The notes under the pieces: generated by a model
Databases searched by the model: none
Seen by the model: the letters and a program-made list of their open reading frames with translations, nothing else
Told to the model about the DNA's origin: nothing
Program-made: the position numbers and the translations under genes
Assembly: GCA_937995595.1 (NCBI GenBank)
Contig: CALKJW010000009.1
Location: forward strand, 62,001-126,000
DNA length: 64,000 bases
Direction of reading: 5' to 3'
Source of the DNA: an uncultured Phycisphaerales bacterium
GTDB taxonomy: Bacteria > Planctomycetota > Phycisphaerae > Phycisphaerales > UBA1924
Shown: positions 10,472 through 18,128 of the stretch, in pieces
Position numbering within the stretch: position 1 is the stretch's first letter
How the letters are laid out: every line of letters begins with the position of its first letter

Positions 10472-10526
10472 GACCTGAGCATACCGCGGCTCGCTTGGCG
10501 CGTGCGCGGCGGGTTGGTGGCGCGCT

Positions 10527-10949
10527 TCATCGGCCGGGCTCCTGCGTTCGAGTTCGCGAGGGCAGGAAGCGCTCGATGAGCGCGACGTGCGCACGGTGCG
10601 CCGCGATGCGGGATTCGAGGTGCGCCTCACCGCGCGGCGTGAGGCGGTACCACTTCCGCCTCCGACCGCGAGCGGGCTCCGCTCCGCCCTCGGCGCCGGC
10701 GGCATCGGACCCGCCGCGGTCGGCGCGGATGACCTCCCAGAGCGAGGTGATCAGGCCGCGCTTCTCGAGGCTCGCCAGCAGCGGGTAGAGCACGCCGGGC
10801 GAGAGGCGGAGTTGGTTTTCTGAAGCCGCGGCGGCACGCTTGGAGATGGCGTAGCCGTAGAGCGGTCCGTTGGCGAGAAGAGAGAGGATGAGGACCTCGC
10901 TGTCGGCGGGGAGCGGCGCACTGAGGCGGTCGTGTTGATTCGAAGACAT
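10527..10949 (-). CDS. PadR-family transcriptional regulator
   Basis: 140 residues. The winged-helix domain has the PadR pattern: VLILSLLANGPLYGYAISKR, then LSPGVLYPLLASLEKRGLI, and after a charged insertion with Arg/Gly, RKWYRLTPRGEAHL. A C-terminal helix (about 112-132) is the usual dimerisation helix. PadR proteins repress their own or nearby genes in response to ligands. The promoter region upstream carries AT-rich repeats that look like its operator. No transporter or efflux gene, a common PadR target, lies next to it. The ligand is unknown. Confidence 0.9.
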   Translation of the reverse strand: MSSNQHDRLSAPLPADSEVLILSLLANGPLYGYAISKRAAAASENQLRLSPGVLYPLLASLEKRGLITSLWEVIRADRGGSDAAGAEGGAEPARGRRRKWYRLTPRGEAHLESRIAAHRAHVALIERFLPSRTRTQEPGR

Positions 10950-10965
10950 GGGTATTCCAACCAGT

Positions 10966-10993
10966 TTTCGATATATCCATTATCGATATATCT
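10966..10993. promoter_or_regulatory. Candidate PadR operator (two TCGATATATC-like boxes)
   Basis: Two copies of CGATATATC (10969-10977 and 10984-10992) lie 15 nt apart, and TATCGATA is itself palindromic. The boxes sit just downstream of a TATACT hexamer reading toward the PadR gene, so bound protein would cover the transcription start. AT-rich dyads of this kind are usual for PadR sites. Assignment to this PadR is inference from position. Confidence 0.55.
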
Positions 10994-10998
10994 GTTAA

Positions 10999-11004
10999 AG
11001 TATA
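10999..11004 (-). promoter_or_regulatory. -10 element of the PadR gene
   Basis: TATACT on the minus strand, about 50 nt before the ATG. The sequence AGTATACT is palindromic, so it could also serve a plus-strand promoter. No clear -35 is visible. Confidence 0.45.
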
Positions 11005-11237
11005 CTGAGCCTGCCGCACTCTGGATGCACTCTTCAGGAGATTCCCGGAGAAACTGCGCGAAACAGGTGCCGGCATCGAGTTGTCATCCCATTTTTATGG
11101 GACTGTAATCAAAACGCCCTTGGCTCTCATCCGGAGCGCGAGTGGGTGTACCTCTGCCGGTCCGGCTTTCGGACACAAGCCCGAGTGGGGGCCGCACGGC
11201 CGATTGGCAGCCTCTGGCGACGCACGACCGACAGGCG

Positions 11238-11243
11238 TACGCT
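11238..11243 (+). promoter_or_regulatory. -10 element of the thr leader transcript
   Basis: TACGCT followed by six bases and an ATG, which places the expected transcription start at the ATG itself (leaderless mRNA). The 16-mer GTACGCTTGGGCAATG is repeated exactly before the glycosyltransferase gene at 40398-40413. No -35 consensus is evident. Confidence 0.5.
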
Positions 11244-11249
11244 TGGGCA

Positions 11250-11303
11250 ATGCAACTCGGCCAGATCACGACGACGACGGCTGCGACGTGCCGCGGCGGG
11301 TAA
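11250..11303 (+). CDS. Threonine-rich leader peptide of a putative thrS attenuator
   Basis: A 17-codon frame reading MQLGQITTTTAATCRGG. Four consecutive ACG codons (11268-11279) and a fifth at 11286-11288 make 5 of 17 codons Thr, against about 1 in 17 in ordinary proteins. The stop TAA (11301-11303) is 30 nt before an intrinsic terminator, and thrS lies downstream. This matches the layout of amino-acid leader peptides such as thrL of enterobacteria. There is no Shine-Dalgarno sequence; the TACGCT element 6 nt upstream suggests leaderless translation. Too short for usual gene finders. Confidence 0.72.
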   Translation: MQLGQITTTTAATCRGG

Positions 11304-11333
11304 GGCCGAGCCCGCAGTGCGTGTATTCTGTCC

Positions 11334-11362
11334 AAGCCCGGCCCGAAAGCCGGGCTTTTTCG
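11334..11362 (+). terminator. Intrinsic terminator/attenuator upstream of DUF6487-thrS
   Basis: A 9-bp stem (11334-11342 with 11349-11357) and a 6-nt loop CCGAAA are followed by a T-rich tract ending TTTTTCGTTTG. Segments upstream could compete with it. AGCCCG at 11309-11314 is complementary to the 3' arm, and GGCGGGT at 11295-11301 to the 5' arm with one bulge. The nearest upstream plus-strand gene is the leader peptide. Confidence 0.75.
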
Positions 11363-11402
11363 TTTGTCGATCTCCCCCCGCCCCTCCGAATCTGAGGCTC
11401 CC

Positions 11403-11636
11403 ATGGCTTCCAAACCCACGTGCCTGGTCTGCCAGAAGGAAATGGTCCGCGGGTTCGTGACGGACCTCGGACATGCCATCTCGATCCAGATCCCCCGGTG
11501 GTGCGAGGGCGATCCGCAGTCGAGTTTCTGGACTGGCGCGGCGACACGCTCGCAGTTCAAGGATGGACTGAAGGTCGTCGCGTATCGGTGCCCTGAGTGC
11601 GAGGCGCTCCGCCTGTATGCTCCTTCGGCCGAGTGA
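11403..11636 (+). CDS. Small zinc-ribbon-like protein (DUF6487-like)
   Basis: 77 residues with two Cys pairs, CLVC near residue 6 and CPEC near 65, flanking a Trp/Phe-rich core. This is the arrangement of the small DUF6487-type proteins (CPxC ... W ... CxxC ... LYA). It probably binds one zinc; its function is unknown. The start at ATG 11403 leaves the first CxxC at the N-terminus. It lies between the attenuator-like terminator and thrS, about 70 nt ahead of thrS, so the two probably share a transcript. Confidence 0.75.
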   Translation: MASKPTCLVCQKEMVRGFVTDLGHAISIQIPRWCEGDPQSSFWTGAATRSQFKDGLKVVAYRCPECEALRLYAPSAE

Positions 11637-11708
11637 CTCGTCGCCTTCGTGCTTCTGCCTTCATTTGCTGCTCTGCTTCTCTGCCCCTCTGCTGCTTTGG
11701 ATCCCCCC
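11637..11708. other. Pyrimidine-rich spacer before thrS
   Basis: T/C-rich low-complexity sequence (CTGCTCTGCTTCTCTGCCCC) resembling the dispersed-repeat fragments at 2258-2335. It leaves thrS without a recognisable Shine-Dalgarno sequence. Confidence 0.35.
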
Positions 11709-13877
11709 ATGCCCCGCATCACGCTGCCCGATGGTTCGGTCAAAGAGTTTCCCCAGCCTGTCACCGCGCGGCAGGTCGCCGAGGCGATCGGCCCGCGACT
11801 GGCGCAGGCCGCGCTGGGCTGCAAGGTCGACGGCGAACTGCGCGATCTCTCGACGCTGATCGACCGTGACGCGAAACTCGCCATCGTGACCGCGCAGACC
11901 CGCGACAAGCAGCCCGACCCCGATGCGCTCCTGCTCATCCGCCACTCCGCCGCGCACGTGATGGCCGAGGCGATCCAGCGGATCGTCCCCGAGGCGCAAC
12001 TGGTCTACGGCCCGCCGCTGGCCACCGGCTTCTACTACGACATCAGGTTCCCCGACAACCGCCCGCTCAAGGAGGGCGACTTCGCGGCGATCGAAGCCGA
12101 GATGAAGAAGATCATCGCGGAGGACCGGCCGTTCACACGCTACGAACTCCTGCCGGCTGAAGGCATGTCCAAACTCCAGCGTGAGGGCAGCAAGTACAAG
12201 ATCGACAACGCCGAGCGCGCCCTGAAAGCGGCCGAGTCGGGACCGCGTGCTCAGCAACCAACACTTTCCTTCTACGCCACCGGCACTCCCGGCAGGGACT
12301 GGGAGGACCTCTGCCGCGGGCCGCACGTGCCCAGCACCGGACGCATCGGCGCGGTGAAGGTGATGTCGCTGGCGTCGAGTTACTGGCACGGCGACGAGAA
12401 CTCCGACCGCCTGACCCGTGTCTACGGCACCGCCTTTGCCACGCAGGCCGAACTCGATGCGTACCTCAACCAACTGGAGGAGGCCAGGAAGCGCGACCAC
12501 CGCGTGATCGGCAGGCACCTGCGCCTGTTCCACATCGACGAGATGGTCGGGCAGGGGCTGATCCTCTGGACCCCCAACGGCTCGATCGTCCGCAAGGAAC
12601 TGCAGGCGTTCATCGGCAGCGAACTGCGCAAGCAGGGCTACACCGAGGTCTTCACGCCGCACATCGGCGGGCTGGACCTCTACAAGACCAGCGGCCACTT
12701 CCCCTACTACAAAGAGTCGCAGTTCCCGCCGATCGTCGAGCGCGACGCGCTGGACCGCCTGGCCGACGAGGGCTGCTCGTGCGCCGAGGTGATGCGGCGG
12801 GTCGAGGGCGTCTCGGCGCACCTCGCCGCGGGCATCAACGAGCGCACCGGGACGCGGACCATTCCGCCCGAGCGCGTCATCCCCGACGAGCAACTGGTCT
12901 CGGGGTTCATGCTCAAACCGATGAACTGCCCGCACCACGCGCGGATCTTCGCCAGCGCGCCGCACTCGTATCGTGACATGCCCGTGCGGCTGGCCGAGTT
13001 CGGCACCGTGTACCGCTGGGAGCAGTCGGGCGAACTCAACGGCATGACCCGCGTGCGCGGCTTCACGCAGGACGATGCGCACCTGTTCTGCACCGAGGAG
13101 CAGGTGCCGGCCGAGATCCAGGGCTGCCTGTCGCTGGTCAAGACGATCTTCAGCGTGCTGGGGATGAAGGACTACCGCGTCCGCGTGGGCCTGCGCGACC
13201 CGGACTCGGGCAAGTACACCGGCACGAAGGAGAGCTGGGACAAGGCCGAGGCCGCCTGCGTCGCCGCGGCCGAGTCGCTGGGCGTCCCGTTCAGCAGAGA
13301 GCCGGGCGAGGCCGCGTTCTACGGGCCCAAGATCGACTTTGTCGTCAAGGACGTGATCGGCCGCGAGTGGCAACTGGGGACCGTGCAGGTCGATTACAAC
13401 ATGGCGGTTCGGTTCGATCTGAGTTACATCGGACCGGACAACAAGCCGCACCGGCCGGTGGTCATCCACCGCGCGCCGTTCGGCAGCATGGAGCGCTTCT
13501 GCGGCGTGCTGATCGAGCACTTCGCGGGGGCGTTCCCCACATGGCTGGCCCCCGAGCAGGTCCGCGTGCTGCCCATCTCGGAGAAGACCGCCGACTACGC
13601 GCGCAGGGTCGCGCAGGCGCTGCGTGACGGCGGCGTTCGAGCGACCCTCGACGAATCCAACGAGCGCATCCAGGCCAAGATCAAGGACGCCGCGGACTGG
13701 AAGGTGCCGTACATGGCCGTCGTCGGCCCGCGCGACGCCGAGGCCGAGCAGGTCTCGCTCCGCGCCCGCGGCCACATGAAGGACCTGGGCACCATGTCCC
13801 TCACCGGCTTCGTCGACGCCATCCGGGACGAGATCGCGACGCGCGGGGCCAGCACCGTGGTGAGCAGGTTCGTGTGA
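11709..13877 (+). CDS. thrS: Threonine--tRNA ligase
   Basis: 722 residues. An N-terminal TGS domain (1-65) is followed by the editing domain with HSAAH (about 80) and CRGPH, then the class II catalytic core. The core shows MNCPHH (zinc Cys), RWEQSGELNGMTRVRGFTQD (motif 2) and HRAPFGSMERF (motif 3), with the anticodon-binding domain at the C-terminus. It is about 80 residues longer than the usual 640: one insertion (KAAESGPRAQQP) precedes CRGPH, and a larger Cys/Glu/Arg-rich one sits between FPYYKESQFPPI and FMLKPMNCPHH. Expression is probably controlled by the threonine leader upstream. Confidence 0.97.
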   Translation: MPRITLPDGSVKEFPQPVTARQVAEAIGPRLAQAALGCKVDGELRDLSTLIDRDAKLAIVTAQTRDKQPDPDALLLIRHSAAHVMAEAIQRIVPEAQLVYGPPLATGFYYDIRFPDNRPLKEGDFAAIEAEMKKIIAEDRPFTRYELLPAEGMSKLQREGSKYKIDNAERALKAAESGPRAQQPTLSFYATGTPGRDWEDLCRGPHVPSTGRIGAVKVMSLASSYWHGDENSDRLTRVYGTAFATQAELDAYLNQLEEARKRDHRVIGRHLRLFHIDEMVGQGLILWTPNGSIVRKELQAFIGSELRKQGYTEVFTPHIGGLDLYKTSGHFPYYKESQFPPIVERDALDRLADEGCSCAEVMRRVEGVSAHLAAGINERTGTRTIPPERVIPDEQLVSGFMLKPMNCPHHARIFASAPHSYRDMPVRLAEFGTVYRWEQSGELNGMTRVRGFTQDDAHLFCTEEQVPAEIQGCLSLVKTIFSVLGMKDYRVRVGLRDPDSGKYTGTKESWDKAEAACVAAAESLGVPFSREPGEAAFYGPKIDFVVKDVIGREWQLGTVQVDYNMAVRFDLSYIGPDNKPHRPVVIHRAPFGSMERFCGVLIEHFAGAFPTWLAPEQVRVLPISEKTADYARRVAQALRDGGVRATLDESNERIQAKIKDAADWKVPYMAVVGPRDAEAEQVSLRARGHMKDLGTMSLTGFVDAIRDEIATRGASTVVSRFV

Positions 13878-13998
13878 ATCTGGGCAGTTGTGCGCGGCTT
13901 GCTTTCGGTCCCGTTTGTGTTAGGCTGTAGCCGAGAGACCGCCGACCGCTCGCGGCGTGGAAACCGCGCGCCAACCCCGTCGGCGAGGAGAGAGACCG

Positions 13999-15180
13999 AT
14001 GCCGCAACACTTCCGGTGCGCGTGGTTTGGCTCAGTCCCTCTTGCGGTCGCTGTCGCCGCGCTCTGCGGCATCGGGGTGGGCGCTCGCGCCGACGTCCAA
14101 CACAACCCGTACTTTGTCTCGAACGCCGACCAGGGCGAGATGACCGTCTCCGTCGCGCACTCCGACGGCGACCTGCTCACCTTCCGCGCGGCGGCGCCGA
14201 GCGGTATCGGCATGTTCGGCCTGCGGCCCTCGGCCCCGCCGACAAGCGGGGGCGTTCTGATCACGATCTGGGGCCAGGACTTCGCCTCTCCGCAACTCTC
14301 GCCCCCGAGCACCAGCAGAGCCGGGGCCGTGTGCTTCACGGACCTCGACGTCGACGGCCGCAGCGCGATCTTCGCGCGGGCGCCGGGCGGGACCCTGCTG
14401 ACCCTCCGCGGCGACAACTTCGGCGAGTTCGCCGGGGCGTGGATGGGCGGCGGGTTGACGGGCACGATCTATGGCGACCACCGCTCCGCCGCGGGCGCTG
14501 CGCTGCTGGCCATTGGGCCCGGCGGCACGACCATCACGATCATGGGGGAGAACTTCGGGGCGCGCGGTTTCGGCCGGGCGCGCTCCGGAGGGGGCGGGAG
14601 GACGTACGTGCTGATGGACGCCTTCCCGGTCAACGGCGTGGCCGATTCGGGCATTCTATCCGTGGGTGACGACGGCACGATCATCACCATCGTCGGGCGC
14701 GACTCGTTCAGCAACATCCGCGGCCCGGCGGTATCGGGGGAGACCGCTGTGTTCTCCGGGCACGAACTTTCTTCGGGTCTGGTCGGCGTCTTTGCCCGCA
14801 GCCCGGGCGGAGTCCTGCTCACCATCCGAGGCGAGAGCTTCGTGACCCCGCCCGACTTCAGCGAGCCCGCGGCAAACGACGCCGGGGCCGTCGTGTTCGC
14901 ACGGTTCGACTCCGCGGGTGAGATCGAGCGCATCCACTACACGGACATGTTCGGCGGGCCGCTGCAGACGCTCGTCGCCGTCGGCGATCCGCTGCTGGAT
15001 TCCACGGTCGTCGAGTTGTTCTTCAACCCCGACGGGCTGAACCAGGCCGGCGAGTTCGCGTACGGCGCGCGGTTGAGCGACGGCCGGACGGCGATCATGG
15101 TCGCCAGCGGCATCCCCGCGCCCGGCGCGGCCGCGCTGCTGGGCCTTGCGGCGATCGGCGCCTCGCGCAGACGAAGGTGA
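13999..15180 (+). CDS. Secreted repeat protein with PEP-CTERM-like tail
   Basis: 393 residues with a signal peptide (about 1-32). The body consists of repeats of about 60-80 residues, each with a Gly-rich element such as GGVLITIWGQDFASP, GGTLLTLRGDNFGEF, GTTITIMGENFGARG or GVLLTIRGESFVTPP, and often an AVCFTDLD/AVVFARFD strand. This pattern fits a beta-propeller or choice-of-anchor type protein. The C-terminus PAPGAAALLGLAAIGASRR is a PEP-CTERM-like sorting signal for exosortase processing. GAGGAG precedes ATG 13999. No exosortase is in the window. It converges with the TPR gene. The ligand is unknown. Confidence 0.8.
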   Translation: MPQHFRCAWFGSVPLAVAVAALCGIGVGARADVQHNPYFVSNADQGEMTVSVAHSDGDLLTFRAAAPSGIGMFGLRPSAPPTSGGVLITIWGQDFASPQLSPPSTSRAGAVCFTDLDVDGRSAIFARAPGGTLLTLRGDNFGEFAGAWMGGGLTGTIYGDHRSAAGAALLAIGPGGTTITIMGENFGARGFGRARSGGGGRTYVLMDAFPVNGVADSGILSVGDDGTIITIVGRDSFSNIRGPAVSGETAVFSGHELSSGLVGVFARSPGGVLLTIRGESFVTPPDFSEPAANDAGAVVFARFDSAGEIERIHYTDMFGGPLQTLVAVGDPLLDSTVVELFFNPDGLNQAGEFAYGARLSDGRTAIMVASGIPAPGAAALLGLAAIGASRRRR

Positions 15181-15213
15181 GTGATCGCGGTCCGCGCCCC
15201 TTGCGCGGAGTGT

Positions 15214-17280
15214 TCACTGCCCGGTCAATCTCCGCGCGTTGCGCAGGTTCTCCTGCACCTCGGGCGCATCGGGCGCGAGGTGCGCCGCCCGCTCGAAGGC
15301 GTGCAACGCCTCGAGGTAGCGCCCTTGGCGTATGAACAGGAGTCCGAGGTTGTTGTGCGGCTCGTAGGCGTTCGGATCGGCGTCGGACGCGCGGCCGTAG
15401 CACTCCTCCGCGCTGTGCAGGTCGCCGGCCCGCGCGCACGCGTCGGCCGCCTGCATGAACACGGCTGCGCTGCCGAGGCCCGCGGCCGCGGCCTGCCGCC
15501 ACCGCGTGCCCGCCTGCAGCCACTGACCGGCCCGCGCGTGCAGGAGCGCCCGGTTGGCGAGCGCCTCGGCGTGGTCTGGGCTTCGGCGGAGAGCGCGGTC
15601 GAGCAGCGCGGCCGCGCCGGCGGAATCCCCGCGGTTGAGCAGGATGACCGCGAGGTTGTTGAGCGCCTCGGGGTGGTCCGGGTCCAGCGCGAGCGCGGCC
15701 TCGAACTGCGCGCGGGCTGCATCGACGCGGCCGGTCTGCGCCAGCAGCACGCCCAGACCGACGGCGGCACGCACCGAGCCCGGCGCCGCGTCCAGCGCGC
15801 GGCGGTAGAAGTCTTCGGCCTCAGCGGCGCGCCCCTGCGCCAGCCGCAACTCCGCAAGGTTCACCAGCACCGTGGCGGAGCGCGGGTCGGCCTCCAGCGC
15901 GCGGAGGAGCAGCGGCTCGGCCTCGCCCAACCGGCCGCGGGCCTGCAACGCGCGGCCGAGGTTGTTGAGCGCAACGGGGCACCGGTCGACAACCGCGACG
16001 TTGTGGGTCCAGAGCGTTCGGTCATCGGCCCAGTGGGCCGACTGCGCGAACGAGAGCCAGCCCAGCGCGGGAAGCGCCGCGCACGCGGCCATCCACAGAA
16101 ATCGCGACCGCGCCGACGCCAGCGCCCACGCCGCGAGCAGCGCGACGCCCGCGAGCGAGAGGTACATGTACCGGTCGGCGACGGTCGAGATGGCCTGATG
16201 GTGAAAGGTCACAAGGCCGAGCACGGGCGCGAGCGAACCGACGATGATGACCACGGCCGCGGCGGCGGTGCGCGACGCGCACGCGGCGAGCAGCGCGATC
16301 ACGCCCGCGCCCGTGGTCAGGGCGAGCGCGGCCCACGGCCACCACCCGTCCAGCACGTACGCCGGGGTCCGGCCGTAGTCGGGCGCAAGGCCGGTCGGCC
16401 AGAGGAGTTTCGCGGTGTAGAAACAGAGCGCATCGGCCGCGACCAGCGGGCGCTGCCAGAGCGCGGGCGCACCGCCGAGCACCGCGGCGTCCTGCACGCG
16501 CTGGGTGATGATGACCGCCGCGACGCTCATCGCCAGCCCGGGCGCGACGGCGAGGATCGCGGTCCGCGCCCGCGTGCCGCCGGCCCACAGCGCCGCTGCG
16601 GCGACGACGGGCACCGTGACGGCGGACGGCTTGCTGAGCAGCGCGAGGGCGAAGAGGACGAGTGCCAGCGCGGAGCACGCCGCGAGTCGGATGGGGCGAC
16701 GCGTGCCCGCACCGACCGCGCCGAACAGGGCGAACACCGCGGCGAGTCCGAAAATCGCCGCGAGCAGGCCGCGGGTCTCGGAGATCCACGCGACCGATTC
16801 GACCTGCAGCGGGTGCAGCGCGAAGAGGAGCGCGCCGGCGAGGGCGGGGCCCGTCGCGCGGACGATGCGGCGCAGCAGGAGAAACACCATCGACGCGTTC
16901 ACCGCGTGCAGCGCGACCTTCACCGCGTGCAGGAGCATCGGATCGATGCGGGGCGTGCGCCGCTCGCCGGTGAGCGCCTTGGTCGCGGCGACTTCGAGGG
17001 CGAAGACGTTGTATGCGACGGGGATGCAGAGGTTCCCGTAGGGCGCACGCCAGAAGTGCGTGAAACTGTTCGCATCGATCTGCGCAAAGTGCGGGTTGTC
17101 CGCGACGTGGTAGCGGTCGTCGTACTCGAGCATCGCGCCGCCGACCACGCGGCCGAACACCGCGGCGCACGCCAGCGCGATGAAGATGATGCACGCCGCG
17201 GCCAAGGCGCGAGACGGCGCGCGCGGGCTCGCGCCTTCGTGAGCGATGGGTGATGGCCGATGTTCGGGCGTTGAGGTCAT
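15214..17280 (-). CDS. TMTC-like membrane protein with C-terminal TPR repeats
   Basis: 688 residues. About ten hydrophobic helices between residues 20 and 420 are followed by some seven TPR units from about 430 (ALNNLGRALQARGRLGEAEP, VLVNLAELRLAQGRAAEAED, ALNNLAVILLNRGDSAGAAA and others). The motif DRYMYLS before the last helices is typical of the transmembrane/TPR proteins related to protein O-mannosyltransferases. Its ATG overlaps the stop of the upstream glycosyltransferase (ATGA), so the two are translationally coupled and probably act together, for example in polyprenol-linked sugar transfer to exported proteins. That role is inferred. Confidence 0.85.
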   Translation of the reverse strand: MTSTPEHRPSPIAHEGASPRAPSRALAAACIIFIALACAAVFGRVVGGAMLEYDDRYHVADNPHFAQIDANSFTHFWRAPYGNLCIPVAYNVFALEVAATKALTGERRTPRIDPMLLHAVKVALHAVNASMVFLLLRRIVRATGPALAGALLFALHPLQVESVAWISETRGLLAAIFGLAAVFALFGAVGAGTRRPIRLAACSALALVLFALALLSKPSAVTVPVVAAAALWAGGTRARTAILAVAPGLAMSVAAVIITQRVQDAAVLGGAPALWQRPLVAADALCFYTAKLLWPTGLAPDYGRTPAYVLDGWWPWAALALTTGAGVIALLAACASRTAAAAVVIIVGSLAPVLGLVTFHHQAISTVADRYMYLSLAGVALLAAWALASARSRFLWMAACAALPALGWLSFAQSAHWADDRTLWTHNVAVVDRCPVALNNLGRALQARGRLGEAEPLLLRALEADPRSATVLVNLAELRLAQGRAAEAEDFYRRALDAAPGSVRAAVGLGVLLAQTGRVDAARAQFEAALALDPDHPEALNNLAVILLNRGDSAGAAALLDRALRRSPDHAEALANRALLHARAGQWLQAGTRWRQAAAAGLGSAAVFMQAADACARAGDLHSAEECYGRASDADPNAYEPHNNLGLLFIRQGRYLEALHAFERAAHLAPDAPEVQENLRNARRLTGQ

Positions 17281-18050
17281 TCGCGCGGTGCTGCAACGGC
17301 GCGTGCGTGCCGCGGGGGCGCGAACACGCGCCGGGCGGCGACAGCATACAGGCGGATGACCTGCAGCAGGAAGCGCGCCGCCTCGCGGGCCGAGGCCTTG
17401 CTCGCGCCGCGCTCGCGGTCCACAAACTGGATGGGCACGTCGGCGATGCCGCGGACGCCGGCGCGCACGATGATTTCCAGACCGATCTTGAACCCGCGCT
17501 CGCGGATCGGGCCCGCGGCGTCGAGAACGTCGCGCCGGACGGCGAAGAACCCGGAGAGCGGGTCGGTCGTTCGGGCGATCGGGCGCACCAGCCCCGTGCC
17601 GAGGACGCTCGCGGCGCGGCGGTGCGCGGGCCAGTCCGGATCGGTCGAGCCGCCCGCGGCGTAGCGCGAGCCGATGGCCATGGGCGCGCCGGCATGGACG
17701 GCGGCGATCAACTCGGGCACGGCGGACGGCGGGTGCGTCAGGTCCGCGTCCATCACGACGAGCACGTCCGATGCCGCCCGCGCAAAGCCGTCGAGCACCG
17801 CGCCGGCGAGGCTGCGCGGCCCGCGACGCTCCACCACGTGCACCCAAGGAGCCTCCAGCGCGTGGGCCGCGCGGGCGGTGCCGTCGGGGCTGTCATCGTC
17901 AACGACAATCAGTTCGAAGCCCACCCCCGATCGCTCGCGCACACCGTCCAGACGCCGGATGAGCATCCCGATCCCGTCGGCCTCGTTGTACGTGGGGAGA
18001 ACGATCGAGGCCGGGGGTCTTGGTGCGGGGCTGGCGGGCGGGTCCTCCAC
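17277..18050 (-). CDS. Polyprenol monophosphomannose synthase-like glycosyltransferase (GT2)
   Basis: 257 residues from a GTG start. It shows the GT2 fold of dolichyl-phosphate mannosyltransferases: IVLPTYNEADGIG, VVDDDSPDGTA (nucleotide), VVMDADLTHPPSAV (DxD-type metal site), GSRYAAGG and TTDPLSGFFAVRR. No strong membrane anchor is seen at the C-terminus. Such enzymes load mannose or glucose from a nucleotide sugar onto a polyprenyl phosphate. The 4-nt overlap with the TMTC/TPR gene suggests that protein uses its product. No ATG lies near the conserved N-terminus, so GTG 18050 is my choice, with some uncertainty. Confidence 0.88.
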   Translation of the reverse strand: MEDPPASPAPRPPASIVLPTYNEADGIGMLIRRLDGVRERSGVGFELIVVDDDSPDGTARAAHALEAPWVHVVERRGPRSLAGAVLDGFARAASDVLVVMDADLTHPPSAVPELIAAVHAGAPMAIGSRYAAGGSTDPDWPAHRRAASVLGTGLVRPIARTTDPLSGFFAVRRDVLDAAGPIRERGFKIGLEIIVRAGVRGIADVPIQFVDRERGASKASAREAARFLLQVIRLYAVAARRVFAPPRHARAVAAPRE

Positions 18051-18128
18051 GGGCGGATTGTGCCGCGGCGGCGGCGCAAACGCAAGGGCGCGGGAGCGCG
18101 GTATACTTGTCGTCTCACGGGGAGCCCA

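Larger units (their letters stand above)
10950..11249. other. Regulatory spacer between the PadR gene and the thr leader
   Basis: No protein gene is supported here. The left part holds the PadR-gene promoter and candidate operator (10966-11006). A small inverted repeat, TCCCAT-TTTT-ATGGGA, lies at about 11086-11101. The rest is ordinary GC-rich sequence up to the TACGCT element at 11238. The AT-rich left end contrasts strongly with its surroundings. Confidence 0.5.

Noticed and set aside
11085-11125. tRNA-like piece (GGGACTGTAATC resembles a tRNA-Tyr anticodon arm)
   Set aside because: No acceptor, D or T arm can be formed around it.
10950-11402. T-box riboswitch upstream of thrS
   Set aside because: No T-box sequence (TGGNACCGCG-like) or specifier stem is seen; the leader peptide explains the terminator better.
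11661-13775. Long open frames antisense to real genes (also 315-1952 minus, 15181-17253 plus, 49992-52550 minus)
   Set aside because: High GC keeps the antisense frames open; their products are Arg/Ala/Gly/Pro-rich low complexity, while the opposite strand encodes recognisable proteins.
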